Assembly: GCA_009777175.1 (NCBI GenBank)
Contig: WRMI01000014.1
Span: 1 to 53,740, forward strand
Direction: 5' to 3'
Source: Marinilabiliaceae bacterium
GTDB lineage: Bacteria > Bacteroidota > Bacteroidia > Bacteroidales > Marinilabiliaceae
DNA: 53,740 nucleotides
A program made the position numbers and the translations under genes. The notes beneath the pieces were generated by a model. That model was not told the origin of the DNA, searched no databases, and worked only from the letters and a program-made list of their open reading frames with translations. Each line of letters opens with the position of its first letter. Position 1 is the first letter of the stretch. Shown piece by piece: positions 1-8,695 of this stretch.

Positions 1-265
1 CTGCGGCAGCGCCGCAGCGGAAACATGCCACATTAAAGGAATGAAATGGTCATTCCGAGCGTAGCGAGGAATCTTGGTCTGCGTCATTTTACACATAACT
101 TTACAGTAGTTACTTTTTCATTTAAATTAAAAACAAAATATTGCGAAAAAAACAAGCAAACTAAAGATGTCTCATATTTGGAGATACTCAGACTATTAGA
201 ATTGGAAATTTTAAAAATTTTGTACAAACAAGGGCAAAAGCTTATGAATAAAAAAATTAGAAAAA
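1..265. repeat. Gene-free left edge with palindromic and dispersed repeats
   Basis: No credible gene is visible before the end of trpS. Bases 1-17 form a GC-rich palindrome (CTGCGGC, three-base loop, GCCGCAG). Bases 48-77 match a sequence type found between genes in many bacteria (GTCATTCCGAGCGTAGCGAG and the bases after it). The rest is AT-rich, and its small open frames have no start context or recognisable product. Confidence 0.45.
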
Positions 266-1252
266 TCAAAATTCCTTTATCCCCATTATCTCTCTTACTT
301 CTTTTATTGTTTTTGCTGCGCTGACTTTTGCTTTTTCTTTTCCATTTTCTACAACTTTTTTTAAATAGTCATTATTTTGAGATAAATCTAAAATTTTTTC
401 TCTAATAGGTTGAGTATAAGCAATAATATCTTCTGCAAGTTGTTTTTTCAAATCACCGTATTTGATAGTACAATTTGCATATTGTTCTTTAAAAAACTGT
501 AATGTATCACTTTTAGAAACGGCAGCCATTAAAGTAAAAAGATTATTAACGGGTTCAGAAACAGTGGAGTTAGGTTCCGTTGGGCCCGAATCAGTAACCG
601 CACGTTTCACTTTTTTTCTGATAGTAGCGGGGTCATCGATGAGGAAAATGCCGTTATTTTCTGATTTTCCCATTTTTCCACTACCGTCTAAGCCGGGTAT
701 TTTAAGAAGTTCTTCGCCGAAATTGAAAGGTTCGGGTATTGGGAAATATTCCTTATTATATATACGATTGAAACGTGCGGCAAAATTTCTTGTCATTTCG
801 AGGTGTTGTTGTTGGTCTTTGCCAACGGGTACTTTATTTGCGTGATGAATTAAAATATCAGCAGCTTGTAGGACAGGATATGTCAAAAGACCTGCGTTAA
901 CGTTTTCGGGTTGTTGGCGGGCTTTTTCTTTAAAAGATGTTGTTCTTTCTAATTCACCCAAATATGCATGCATACTCAACAATAATGCGAGTTCTGCAAC
1001 TTCGGGAAGGTCGCTTTGTATATAAATTGTAGATTTTTCAGGATCTAAACCCGACGCTAAATAATCAACTAATACATTTTTTACGTTGTGGTGTAAAATT
1101 TTAGGGTCTGGATGTGTTGTTAAAGAATGATAATCGGCAATAAAAAAGAAACATTTATTAGTTTCTTGCATCTTTACAAAATTCTTAACTGCTCCGAAAT
1201 AATTGCCAAGATGTAAATTGCCCGTAGGTCTAATTCCGCTTAATACTATCAT
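266..1252 (-). CDS. trpS: Tryptophan--tRNA ligase
   Basis: Class I aminoacyl-tRNA synthetase that charges tRNA-Trp with tryptophan using ATP in the cytoplasm. The 328-residue length is normal for bacterial TrpRS. The HIGH-type signature is TGNLHLGN at residues 10-17 and the KMSKS-type loop is KMGKS at 193-197, both needed for tryptophanyl-adenylate formation. The family segments ADYHSLT (39-45) and QAADIL (129-134) are also present. The ATG at 1250-1252 gives the standard N-terminus MIVLSGIRPTG. A Uma2-family gene lies 17 bases upstream on the same strand, so the two may be co-transcribed, although their functions are unrelated. No truncation is seen and the identification is secure. Confidence 0.97.
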   Translation of the reverse strand: MIVLSGIRPTGNLHLGNYFGAVKNFVKMQETNKCFFFIADYHSLTTHPDPKILHHNVKNVLVDYLASGLDPEKSTIYIQSDLPEVAELALLLSMHAYLGELERTTSFKEKARQQPENVNAGLLTYPVLQAADILIHHANKVPVGKDQQQHLEMTRNFAARFNRIYNKEYFPIPEPFNFGEELLKIPGLDGSGKMGKSENNGIFLIDDPATIRKKVKRAVTDSGPTEPNSTVSEPVNNLFTLMAAVSKSDTLQFFKEQYANCTIKYGDLKKQLAEDIIAYTQPIREKILDLSQNNDYLKKVVENGKEKAKVSAAKTIKEVREIMGIKEF

Positions 1253-1269
1253 TTTGTGTATATTAATTA

Positions 1270-1851
1270 TTAATAAAAAATATCTTTAAAATCAATTTCA
1301 TATCCTCCGAGTGCTTTAACGGGTATTTTTCCGCCATCATATTTTGTTCCGTTGTCGTATTTTCCGTTTTGTTGCAGTAAAAATACTTCGATGCCTTCAT
1401 CTTTGGGATAAACTATCCAATATTCGGGGACTCCAGCCGCTTCATACAAATTAAATTTTTCGGTCATATCATATCTTGCTGTTGAAAAAGATTGTATTTC
1501 AGCAATAAAATCCGGCGCACCGAAACACCCTCTCTTATCTAATTTTGTGTTGTCGCAAATAATGCAAATATCGGGTTGTACAACGTTATAAATTTGATTA
1601 TCAGATTTTTCACCGTTAATAGGAAGTCGCACATCAAACGGAGCGGCAAAAACTTTACATTTGCCTTTATTTTTCATAATATATCCCTGCAAATTGGCTC
1701 CAATGTTAATACTCACTCTTTGATGATCCGTACCCGGAGCGGGGGCCCCAATCTTAACTATTCCGTCTATAAGTTCGCGCATTTTATTATCTGCCCATGT
1801 CAAATAATCGGCGTAACTGTAACGTTTTGTGAGGTCTAATGCTATTTCCAT
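1270..1851 (-). CDS. Uma2 family (DUF820) PD-(D/E)XK endonuclease-like protein
   Basis: A 193-residue protein of the Uma2/DUF820 family, a restriction-endonuclease-like fold expanded in cyanobacteria and common in Bacteroidota; its cellular role is unknown. Features seen: an N-terminal YSYADYLTW segment, a substrate loop around residues 30-60, the acidic position in VVQPDICII (about 92-100), then APDFIAEIQSFST with the catalytic-type Asp and Glu (about 112-124). A Lys follows in MTEKFNLYEAAGVPEYWIVYP, the most conserved family block. The gene sits 17 bases upstream of trpS on the same strand. These nucleases often appear as single genes without a partner, as here. Family assignment is good; DNA-cutting activity is inferred only from the fold. 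Confidence 0.85.
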   Translation of the reverse strand: MEIALDLTKRYSYADYLTWADNKMRELIDGIVKIGAPAPGTDHQRVSINIGANLQGYIMKNKGKCKVFAAPFDVRLPINGEKSDNQIYNVVQPDICIICDNTKLDKRGCFGAPDFIAEIQSFSTARYDMTEKFNLYEAAGVPEYWIVYPKDEGIEVFLLQQNGKYDNGTKYDGGKIPVKALGGYEIDFKDIFY

Positions 1852-1920
1852 AACTTAAATTTTAGGGTGCAAAGATATAAAATGTTTTTTTATTATAAAT
1901 TGTTTTAGAAAATTATTCAT

Positions 1921-2055
1921 AAATTACTGTAGGCTAAAGCCCGTAGTTAATAAAAAGAAGTCCCTAAAGTGACTGATTTTGAATGTCATACAAAAAAAAT
2001 TATTATTAAATTAGTGTAAATTCGTGAAATTCGTGGCTAAATAAAAATAAATCAG
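1921..2055. repeat. Dispersed intergenic repeat
   Basis: The gap between the Uma2 gene and sdhC holds two recurring sequence types. Bases about 1924-1973 (AGGCTAAAGCCCGTAGTTAA and the GAAGTCCCTAAAGTGAC that follows) recur in diverged form at about 32347-32409. Bases about 2012-2040 (ATTCGTGAAATTCGTGGCTA) belong to the short repeat family seen in many gaps of this window. No coding potential is visible. Confidence 0.5.
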
Positions 2056-2060
2056 TACAA

Positions 2061-2759
2061 TTACTGAAAAAATAAATATTGAGCAGCCGCAATTGTCGAA
2101 AATCCAATTCCGACAATAATAGCGAAAATAATTGAAATTTTCTTTATTATTTTTTGCCATATTGTGTTACTAAGACCAATTGTTTGAAACCCTGACCATA
2201 TTCCATGTGATAGATGCAACCCTAATGCTAAACTTGCTGTAATATAAATGATTACAATCCAAAAATTTGAAAAGGTTAAATTTATTAACGCGTAAACATT
2301 TTCGACTTGAGTTGGTACTCCGCCAATATCAATAGTTATATAATTAAGGAGTTCGCTTCCTGTAAATTTCATTTTCAGCCAAAAATGGTATAAATGCAAT
2401 AGCAGAAAAGCAAAAATCATTACCCCCAAAATAAACATATTTTTTGATGCCCATAAAACATTTTTAGACTTGCTGACAACTGCATATCTCTCATTACCTC
2501 TCGCTTTACGATTTTGAATTGTAAGAATAATTCCCATAAAAATATGAACTATAAAACCAATCGCTAAAAGTGGTTCAATAATTTTCACAAAAGGATTTGT
2601 AGCCATAAAATGCGCGCCAGTATTAAACATCTTGCCATTATCGGATATCAATAAAAAAGAGTTAAGTAGCAAATGTATCATCAAAAACAGGAAAAGGAAC
2701 AAACCCGATGTTCCCATTACGAACTTTTTACCTATTGATGATTTTAAGAATCCTTTCAT
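2061..2759 (-). CDS. sdhC: Succinate dehydrogenase/fumarate reductase cytochrome b subunit
   Basis: Membrane anchor subunit of complex II, of the five-helix dihaem cytochrome b558 type used by Bacteroidota; it passes electrons between the flavoprotein/iron-sulfur subunits and menaquinone. The 232 residues contain about five hydrophobic segments (roughly 12-35, 58-78, 105-128, 155-180, 200-225). Several His residues lie in or near helices (MIHLLLNSF, IVHIFMGI, LLHLYHF, LGLHLSHGIW) and are candidate haem ligands. The N-terminus GFLKSSIGKKFVMGTSGLFL is typical. In most relatives this gene is followed by sdhA and sdhB; here the next minus-strand gene is an unrelated Uma2 gene, so the operon is split or the partners lie elsewhere. 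Confidence 0.88.
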   Translation of the reverse strand: MKGFLKSSIGKKFVMGTSGLFLFLFLMIHLLLNSFLLISDNGKMFNTGAHFMATNPFVKIIEPLLAIGFIVHIFMGIILTIQNRKARGNERYAVVSKSKNVLWASKNMFILGVMIFAFLLLHLYHFWLKMKFTGSELLNYITIDIGGVPTQVENVYALINLTFSNFWIVIIYITASLALGLHLSHGIWSGFQTIGLSNTIWQKIIKKISIIFAIIVGIGFSTIAAAQYLFFQ

Positions 2760-2835
2760 TTATTCGGTTAAAATTATTGCACGAAAATCATAAAACAGGA
2801 GTATAAATTAATTGAAAATAGATTTTTGGGATGTA

Positions 2836-3210
2836 TTAATCCTCTGTTTCATTTTTCTTTTCTACTATCGCTCTTAGCAAAGCTATTTGGTCATCTTTGC
2901 TTTTAATTAGTTTTTCATAAGCTTCTTTACATTCCTGATAAAGATTTTCAACTTGTTGTTGAGAAATAGCCGTTACAGTTTGGTTATTATAAATATTTTG
3001 CTTAAATGTTTTTGGCTCTATTTTTAATAAATCCTCTATTTTTACTTCTAAAATATCAGCAATTTTGTACAACCTGTCGAGAGTCAATTTTGTTTTATTA
3101 TTTTCCATGTTGGTGTAAGCTGTTTGTGATATACCAAGACTCATGCCCATTGCTTCGTGAGAATAGCCTTTTTTTTCTCTGATGAATTTTATGTTATCTA
3201 ATATTTCCAT
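2836..3210 (-). CDS. XRE-family helix-turn-helix regulator with coiled-coil tail
   Basis: A 124-residue DNA-binding protein. Residues 5-62 form a Cro/C1-type helix-turn-helix: NIKFIREKKGYSHEAMGMSL, then a recognition region around SQTAYTNMENNKTKLTL and the core LYKIADILEV. Residues 80-124 (QQVENLYQECKEAYEKLIKS and onward) are predicted to form a coiled coil that could mediate dimerisation. This two-part layout is common in Bacteroidota. Upstream (3211-3300) is very AT-rich and divergent from the gene starting at 3635, so it may regulate itself or that neighbour; no operator was clearly recognised. Targets are unknown. Confidence 0.8.
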   Translation of the reverse strand: MEILDNIKFIREKKGYSHEAMGMSLGISQTAYTNMENNKTKLTLDRLYKIADILEVKIEDLLKIEPKTFKQNIYNNQTVTAISQQQVENLYQECKEAYEKLIKSKDDQIALLRAIVEKKNETED

Positions 3211-3634
3211 AATTTATTAAATATTATTAAAAATTTTGTAAAAGTAATTAAAAATTACTATTACGCATAATAACGAAAAAAATTTGCAAATATTTTTGCG
3301 TTCGAATTATTTTTTTGAGAAAAAAATTGAATATTTATAAAGATATATGTATTTTACTAACAAATTGAAAAGTATGAAACTATTATTAAGTAGAAATTTA
3401 GTAGTAACATCAATACAAAACAATTTTTAGTCCAATAATTCTGCACAGGGCAATGCCTTGGGGAATAAAATAAAAACGAAATATAAAATTAAATAAATTA
3501 TATAATTCAAGTAATTAAATATGAAAAATTTAAATGTTAATTTAGAGAAGTGCATAATTGAGATGCACGAAAATGGGAGAAATGAACAAAACTATTCATT
3601 ACAGGCGAGTAAAGCGCTCAACCTCTTAAAGAAA
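3211..3634. other. AT-rich divergent intergenic region
   Basis: This region lies between the XRE gene (minus) and the repeat-protein gene (plus) and must carry promoters for both. It is extremely AT-rich, including runs such as GAATTATTTTTTTGAG. An open frame from 3521 extends the downstream gene by 38 codons without signal-peptide character; it is discussed with that gene. No other gene is supported. Confidence 0.4.
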
Positions 3635-5851
3635 ATGAGAATTTTTGTGGTGTTAATTGCCCTGATGTGTTTTATAGTAAAAGTGCGGGCTACTGATTAC
3701 GGGATAATAACATTTTCCACGACGTATAACGCATCTATAACAAGCAGTAATACTTCAGACAGTTATACTGTTGTTTTGCCAAAACCGGGCAAATTAGATT
3801 TGCGTTTAACAAGCCCCGGCGGAACAGCGGCATTGCCCGACAATATGGCTGACGTAAAATGGATTAATGCCAGCAACAATGAGGTACTTCGAACCACAAA
3901 CGGAGGTTTTACCTTTCCGCACAACGATTATATGGACGTTGAAGCAGGTAATTATATTATCGAAGTGGTTCAAATATCCGGACTCCCCGGTAATACTGGA
4001 AATTATAGTATTCGTATAGTTTGTTCGGTTGATGAGGTAGAACCAAACAATACTATGGCAACTGCACAAGTCTTACCATGGGGTTATACCGTGAATGGTA
4101 CCATAACTTCTTCGGACATTGATGTTTATAAATACATATTAACGGAACCTGGTAGTATGACTATGAATGTAACAAGAGGAACATTGACTGATATGTATGT
4201 ACGATGGTATGATGCTGACGGCAATCAAATTCATAGTACAAATTTTTGGACGGGCACTTACAACCAATCTATGAATTTAGAACCCGATACTTATTACGTA
4301 GCGATCACTCCATATAATTCCAACAATTCTGGAACTTATAATTTATATGGTAGTTTTGTGCGAGCAGGAAACAATGAAATTGAGCCAAACGAAACTTTTT
4401 TAAACTCACAATTATTAACATCGGCTCAAACCGCAATAGGTTTCATAAGCTATCAAGATAGAAAGGATACCTACCGGTTTGAGTTGCAGGAACCCGGCAT
4501 AATGACTGTGAATGTAACAAGGGGAACCTTGACTGATATGTATGTGCGGTGGTATAATTCAGACGGCGATCAAATTCATAGTACAAATTATTGGACGGGT
4601 ACTTACAACCAATCTATGAATTTAGAACCTGATACTTATTATGTTGAAATCACTCCGTATTCTTCTGGCAATTCTGGAACTTATAACTTAAGTGTAAATT
4701 TTACCTCTGCAGGAAACAATGAAATAGAGCCAAACGAAACACGCGCTAACGCTCAATTTCTTGAATCAGGGCAAACGGTAAAAGGTTTTATAAGCCATCA
4801 AGATAGAAAGGACATGTATAGATATGAGTTAGCAGATATGAACATGACGGTTAATGTAATTCGTTTGGGATTGACTGATATGTATGTACGATGGTATGAT
4901 GCTGACGGCAATCAAATTCATAGTACAAATTATTGGACGGGTACTTACAACCAATCTATGAATTTAGTACCTGGTACTTATTATGTGGAAATAACTCCGT
5001 ATTCTTCTGGCTATTCTGGAACGTACAATTTGACTATTTTTACTAATACGGCACCTACCGTTTCAGTAGAAAGCGTAAACGTTACACCATCAAACTTCAT
5101 TACTCAAAATGGATTCACGCAAACCTTTACTGCCACTGTAACAGGAATAAATGTCGGCTCCTCGCAGGGTGTAACTTGGTCAGTAACAGGCAATAATACT
5201 AGCGAAACAACGATTTCCAATTCAGGTGCGTTAACAATCGCAACAGATGAAACAGCAACATCGCTTACTGTTATAGCAACTTCAACCGTAAACACAAGTA
5301 TATCTGGATCAGCAAACGTAATAGTAAAAAGTCCACCCATAATCATCTTACAGCCAACAGACGGTGTGGTAGATGGAGATGGCATTCTCGACTTATCAGT
5401 AACGGCGACAGGTGCTGCTCCTTTGACTTATCAGTGGTATCGCGCAACTAATCCGAACAACAACGGCGGAACAGCGGTTGGTACAAACTCATCTACATTT
5501 AGCGTTCCAACAACCACAGCAGGTACGTTCTATTATTATGTAACAATATCCAATAGTGATGGTTCGGTTACAAGCAGACCTGCCACAATAACAGTAACAG
5601 GAGATGTAGGAATTTGGCATTTAACAAACGAAACAAATTCAATTATTATCTATCCTAATCCTGCAAATAATGTATTATATGTTAAATTTTCATCGGATAA
5701 AGAAATAGACTATACTATTTACAATTTGGTAGGTAATGCGGTAATTCAAGGCAGATTTCGGGACGGCGAGACAATCAACATTGAGCAGTTACCAAGCGGA
5801 GTATATGGTTTGCACACAGATGAAGGTATGGTTAGGTTTGTGAAACTATAA
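3635..5851 (+). CDS. Secreted repeat protein with type IX secretion sorting domain
   Basis: Predicted surface or secreted protein of 738 residues from the ATG at 3635, chosen because it starts a clean signal peptide (MRIFVVLIALMCFIVKVRA). The frame is open to 3521, adding a hydrophilic 38-residue extension. After the signal come PPC-like (bacterial pre-peptidase C-terminal type) beta-sandwich repeats. Each begins with EIEPNET, continues with GFISYQDRKDTYR and ends in TDMYVRWYNSDGDQIHS and NQSMNLEPDTYYVEITPY; three are well conserved and the first is divergent. Two Ig-like domains follow (about 515-600 and 605-690). The last ~75 residues are a Por/type A sorting domain (IIIYPNPANNVLYVKF, ending GMVRFVKL). 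The repeats are also near-identical in DNA. No catalytic domain is seen; adhesion or carbohydrate binding is possible but unproven. Confidence 0.85.
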   Translation: MRIFVVLIALMCFIVKVRATDYGIITFSTTYNASITSSNTSDSYTVVLPKPGKLDLRLTSPGGTAALPDNMADVKWINASNNEVLRTTNGGFTFPHNDYMDVEAGNYIIEVVQISGLPGNTGNYSIRIVCSVDEVEPNNTMATAQVLPWGYTVNGTITSSDIDVYKYILTEPGSMTMNVTRGTLTDMYVRWYDADGNQIHSTNFWTGTYNQSMNLEPDTYYVAITPYNSNNSGTYNLYGSFVRAGNNEIEPNETFLNSQLLTSAQTAIGFISYQDRKDTYRFELQEPGIMTVNVTRGTLTDMYVRWYNSDGDQIHSTNYWTGTYNQSMNLEPDTYYVEITPYSSGNSGTYNLSVNFTSAGNNEIEPNETRANAQFLESGQTVKGFISHQDRKDMYRYELADMNMTVNVIRLGLTDMYVRWYDADGNQIHSTNYWTGTYNQSMNLVPGTYYVEITPYSSGYSGTYNLTIFTNTAPTVSVESVNVTPSNFITQNGFTQTFTATVTGINVGSSQGVTWSVTGNNTSETTISNSGALTIATDETATSLTVIATSTVNTSISGSANVIVKSPPIIILQPTDGVVDGDGILDLSVTATGAAPLTYQWYRATNPNNNGGTAVGTNSSTFSVPTTTAGTFYYYVTISNSDGSVTSRPATITVTGDVGIWHLTNETNSIIIYPNPANNVLYVKFSSDKEIDYTIYNLVGNAVIQGRFRDGETINIEQLPSGVYGLHTDEGMVRFVKL

Positions 5852-5913
5852 ATAATAAATAATTAATAAAAATAATTTAGAAGTTGCGCCCGACACGAAT
5901 TAGGGATATTAAA

Positions 5914-6816
5914 ATGGTACTATTAAAAATATTAAGCAGATGTAAAACAATGTGGTCTAATGACCATTCGAAAAAATGGACAAGTTCGAAAAACTCAAAA
6001 AAAGGAAAAAACTTTTATAAAAAATCAGTTCTTTTTCTAATACTTGCCGGATTCATTTTTTTTAGGTGTGATTTTTTGAACAACGATGAAAACAATGAGA
6101 ACAACGAAACCAACGAAACCAACGAAGTTAACGAAGTTAAATTGCTTGAAATAAAAAATTTAGATGATGGCAGTTTTTCCAAGTATGAATATGATGAACA
6201 ATTACGACTCGTTCAAATTTCGAAGTTCGGAAACGAAGGCAACCACCAAAGTACACACACACTAATTTATCACGAAGAAAAATCAATTGACTTGATTTTC
6301 GAAGATTTAAGCAATCCTCAATTAGGTTGGACACGTGAGTTCACAAAAATAGAAAATGAAATCGCTGTCAAAGAAACACTTAAAAATGGTGATGTTAGTA
6401 CATCAAAAATAGAATTGGACAATTACGAACTGCCAATTAAATGGGAAAAAGTAAATGTTTGGTTTATTGATTACCTTATTTTTGAAGAAAATCTTTTAGA
6501 ACATAAGTTAGGTTTTTATGAGTCAGAATACTATCCAAGTGAATATTCTTATGATAATAATAAGTCTCCGTTTTATAACTGCAAAACTCCAAAATGGTTT
6601 ATGTTTTGTTGGTTTGAAGAAAATGGTAGTAAAAACAACGTTACAGAAAAAAAATGGACAGAAGAATACTGTGATGTTATTACAAAATACGAATATATTT
6701 ATGATAGCGACAATTTTCCTACAAAGTGCACAATTACGAATTCAATGTATGAAATGGATAACCCCGAAGAAGTAGGAAATACATGGATAAATACAGTTGA
6801 GTATAAATATAAATAA
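5914..6816 (+). CDS. Putative surface protein, paralogue of the next gene
   Basis: Unrecognised protein of about 300 residues. The ATG at 5914 is preferred over a TTG at 5884. A hydrophilic N-terminal stretch of about 35 residues precedes a hydrophobic segment (SVLFLILAGFIFFRC), so it is probably membrane-anchored or exported. The Cys could be lipidated, but the Arg before it is atypical for a lipobox. A low-complexity Asn/Glu linker follows (NNENNETNETNEVNEVK). The body has YD-type motifs such as FSKYEYDEQLRLVQISKFG and a conserved block SYDNNKSPFYNCKTPKWF near residue 220. That block recurs in the next gene as TYDNKKSPFIHCKTPKWY, so the two are paralogues. Function unknown. Confidence 0.7.
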   Translation: MVLLKILSRCKTMWSNDHSKKWTSSKNSKKGKNFYKKSVLFLILAGFIFFRCDFLNNDENNENNETNETNEVNEVKLLEIKNLDDGSFSKYEYDEQLRLVQISKFGNEGNHQSTHTLIYHEEKSIDLIFEDLSNPQLGWTREFTKIENEIAVKETLKNGDVSTSKIELDNYELPIKWEKVNVWFIDYLIFEENLLEHKLGFYESEYYPSEYSYDNNKSPFYNCKTPKWFMFCWFEENGSKNNVTEKKWTEEYCDVITKYEYIYDSDNFPTKCTITNSMYEMDNPEEVGNTWINTVEYKYK

Positions 6817-6835
6817 TATAAATAATATAAATAAT

Positions 6836-7678
6836 ATGAAACAGAAAATTTTAAAATTAGTGCTATGTTTAGCCTTATTAATACAGACATCAGCAATGTT
6901 TTATTCTTGCGACTTGGATGAAGAAGACGATGAAACAGGCAATGACGAAAACACAGAGGAAGTCTATTTGTTGGTAGAAATATCTGATAACGGTGGTGAG
7001 CGAACGGTTTTCGATTACGATAATGAAAACCGTATTTCAAAAATCACTTATTATAAACCTAATAATGAAGTATCCTCAGAAGAGGCATTCACATATAACA
7101 ACGTAAGGGATTTAGTTTTGAAAAGTGAAACAAACTATACTTATAATTTTGCAGGTGAAACTACATATAACAAAAATGGTAATAGAATTGAAATTTTTAA
7201 AAACTATCAAACAGGAGGTTATATTGGCGAAGAAGTAGAACTGAACGACGATGGTCTTCCAATAAAATATTTTGAAGAATGGTCTGACGTTCCGTATTTT
7301 TACCGTGATTTTAGTATTTATCAATATGAGAACGGAGTTGTTATGCGTGTTGATTTTGAATGTGAACGTAGTCAAATGAACAACACTGAATATGAGCCAT
7401 ACGGTTCAATTGCCTACACGTATGATAATAAAAAGTCACCTTTTATTCATTGTAAAACGCCAAAATGGTACTTAATTGTAGGAAATGGTGGTTATAATGA
7501 TGACTACCGCTCATATAAAAACAATGTACTAACCATAGAAAGGGTTGATAACGATGGTAAACGTACAACCGAATCATATACATATACTTATAACGATGAC
7601 GGTTTTCCCTTGACACGAAAAACTACTGCACACAATGGATACGAAATTATCGAAACTTTCAAATACGAGAAAAAATAA
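6836..7678 (+). CDS. Putative lipoprotein, paralogue of the preceding gene
   Basis: Predicted outer-membrane lipoprotein of 280 residues. The ATG at 6836 is chosen because it begins a lipoprotein signal, MKQKILKLVLCLALLIQTSA, ending at a Cys (FYSCDLDEE) followed by an acidic stretch typical of surface-exposed Bacteroidota lipoproteins. An upstream ATG at 6797 would only add Asn/Ile repeats encoded by the ATAATATAA repeats at the gene junction. The body is rich in Tyr/Asp/Asn motifs resembling YD repeats (FDYDNENRISKITYY). It shares the block DNKKSPFIHCKTPKWY and the C-terminal DGFPLTRKTT-type ending with its upstream neighbour. It lies 19 bases downstream of that gene and is probably co-transcribed. 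No enzymatic motif; function unknown. Confidence 0.75.
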   Translation: MKQKILKLVLCLALLIQTSAMFYSCDLDEEDDETGNDENTEEVYLLVEISDNGGERTVFDYDNENRISKITYYKPNNEVSSEEAFTYNNVRDLVLKSETNYTYNFAGETTYNKNGNRIEIFKNYQTGGYIGEEVELNDDGLPIKYFEEWSDVPYFYRDFSIYQYENGVVMRVDFECERSQMNNTEYEPYGSIAYTYDNKKSPFIHCKTPKWYLIVGNGGYNDDYRSYKNNVLTIERVDNDGKRTTESYTYTYNDDGFPLTRKTTAHNGYEIIETFKYEKK

Positions 7679-7737
7679 TAAATTCATTATTAATTAAAAC
7701 CTCGCGAAGTATAGGCTAATCGCTTAAATTTATATAC

Positions 7738-8247
7738 ATGAAAAAAGTAATATTAAATATTTTGGCAATAAAAGCCGCAAACCATTCAAAAAATCGTGCA
7801 AGGGAAACCGAAATCTATGTAAAACACGGCGTGGGTTTAAAAAGTCTGAAAATGTGTAGAGGAAACATTTCATTATTAATAACATGTACTGTAGTGATGT
7901 TTCTTACGTTCTCCACTACTTCTTGTTTGTCAGATAATAATAAAGCATCATCAATGTATTCGTCTAACAATAAACTAATTGGTGTTTGGGAATCGGAAAC
8001 AAAAGATAGGGATGGGATCATTGATAGGCTTGCTTTCTTTGCAGATGGCAGATATTATACGGATAGGTTTGGTTCCAAAGAGAAGGTCATTCTTCGTGGG
8101 ACTGCATCTTCGGGTGTTTACTCAGTTAATGATAATATATTATTGATTGACAATCGTCTATGTACTTTCGAAGTTAGTGGCGATATTCTAACATTGGGTG
8201 CTTTTGGAATTAGTGATAACGGCGTTATTTTCATAAAAGTAAAATAG
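7738..8247 (+). CDS. Small lipoprotein with lipocalin-like domain
   Basis: Protein of 169 residues from the ATG at 7738, or 131 from an ATG at 7852. The second start gives a conventional lipoprotein signal (CRGNISLLITCTVVMFLTF leading to TTSCLSDNN, Cys about residue 63 in the long form), so the first 38 codons may not be translated. The mature part NKLIGVWESETKDRDGIIDR, FFADGRYYTD and GVYSVNDNILLID resembles the lipocalin-like (DUF4488/DUF5640 type) small beta-barrels common in Bacteroidota lipoproteins, where a G-x-W motif opens the barrel. It is the third of three consecutive small surface genes. Ligand unknown. Confidence 0.65.
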   Translation: MKKVILNILAIKAANHSKNRARETEIYVKHGVGLKSLKMCRGNISLLITCTVVMFLTFSTTSCLSDNNKASSMYSSNNKLIGVWESETKDRDGIIDRLAFFADGRYYTDRFGSKEKVILRGTASSGVYSVNDNILLIDNRLCTFEVSGDILTLGAFGISDNGVIFIKVK

Positions 8248-8363
8248 ATTGCAGGCAGAAATTAATGGATTTCAGTTGAAGTGTTGTTCGAAAAAAATCT
8301 TAACCACAAAGGAACACCAAGGTTTCACAAAGGAACACAAAGAAATTCGTGATAATTAGTGTA

Positions 8364-8485
8364 TTTCGGAAAACTCAATAACAATTTCGGAAAACTCAAT
8401 AACAATTTCGGAAAACTCAATAACAATTTCGGAAAACTCAATAACAATTTCAATATATTCAATATTTCGGTAAACTCAATAACAA
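8364..8485. repeat. 21-bp tandem repeat (four perfect units plus one degenerate)
   Basis: Four adjacent identical 21-bp units occupy 8364-8447 (core TTTCGGAAAACTCAATAAC). A spacer follows, then a fifth unit with one change at 8465-8485. Open frames across it on both strands are only the repeat read through and are not called as genes. The block follows a dispersed repeat (8301-8360, CCACAAAGGAACACCAAGG type) in the gap between the lipocalin-like gene and mfd. Confidence 0.85.
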
Positions 8486-8520
8486 ACAAATTAGTGGCTA
8501 AATTCTTATTTTCGAATAAT

Positions 8521-8552
8521 AAAAGCTGCCTCACTTGCGGGGTGGCTTTTTT
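8521..8552 (+). terminator. Putative intrinsic terminator
   Basis: AAAAGCTGCC and GGTGGCTTTT form an imperfect stem around TCACTTGCGG, followed by more T residues. It would end transcription entering from the 7738 gene before the mfd promoter. The stem has mismatches, so confidence is moderate. Confidence 0.45.
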
Positions 8553-8673
8553 GTGCGACTTCGTGGTAAAAAAATTGATAAAATTTTCATACAAAAACTC
8601 AATTTTTATTAAAATTCAACTTTGAGACTTTGGGTTAAAAATAAAGATTTATATTATTTAGCCGAAAAAGTAT

Positions 8674-8681
8674 TATCTTTG
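8674..8681 (+). promoter_or_regulatory. Bacteroidota -7 promoter element of mfd
   Basis: TATCTTTG matches the TAnnTTTG -7 consensus of the Bacteroidota primary sigma factor and lies 14 bases before the GTG start of mfd, implying a very short leader. Confidence 0.65.
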
Positions 8682-8695
8682 CAAAAAAATTTTTT

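Noticed and set aside
8364-8485. Possible CRISPR array
   Set aside because: The units are directly adjacent with no unique spacers, and no cas genes are present; it is a simple tandem repeat. The same applies to 19430-19488 and 21543-21641.
8325-8625. Open frames on both strands across the 21-bp repeats
   Set aside because: They consist of the repeat translated (NNFGKL or SFPKLLL units) and have no other support.
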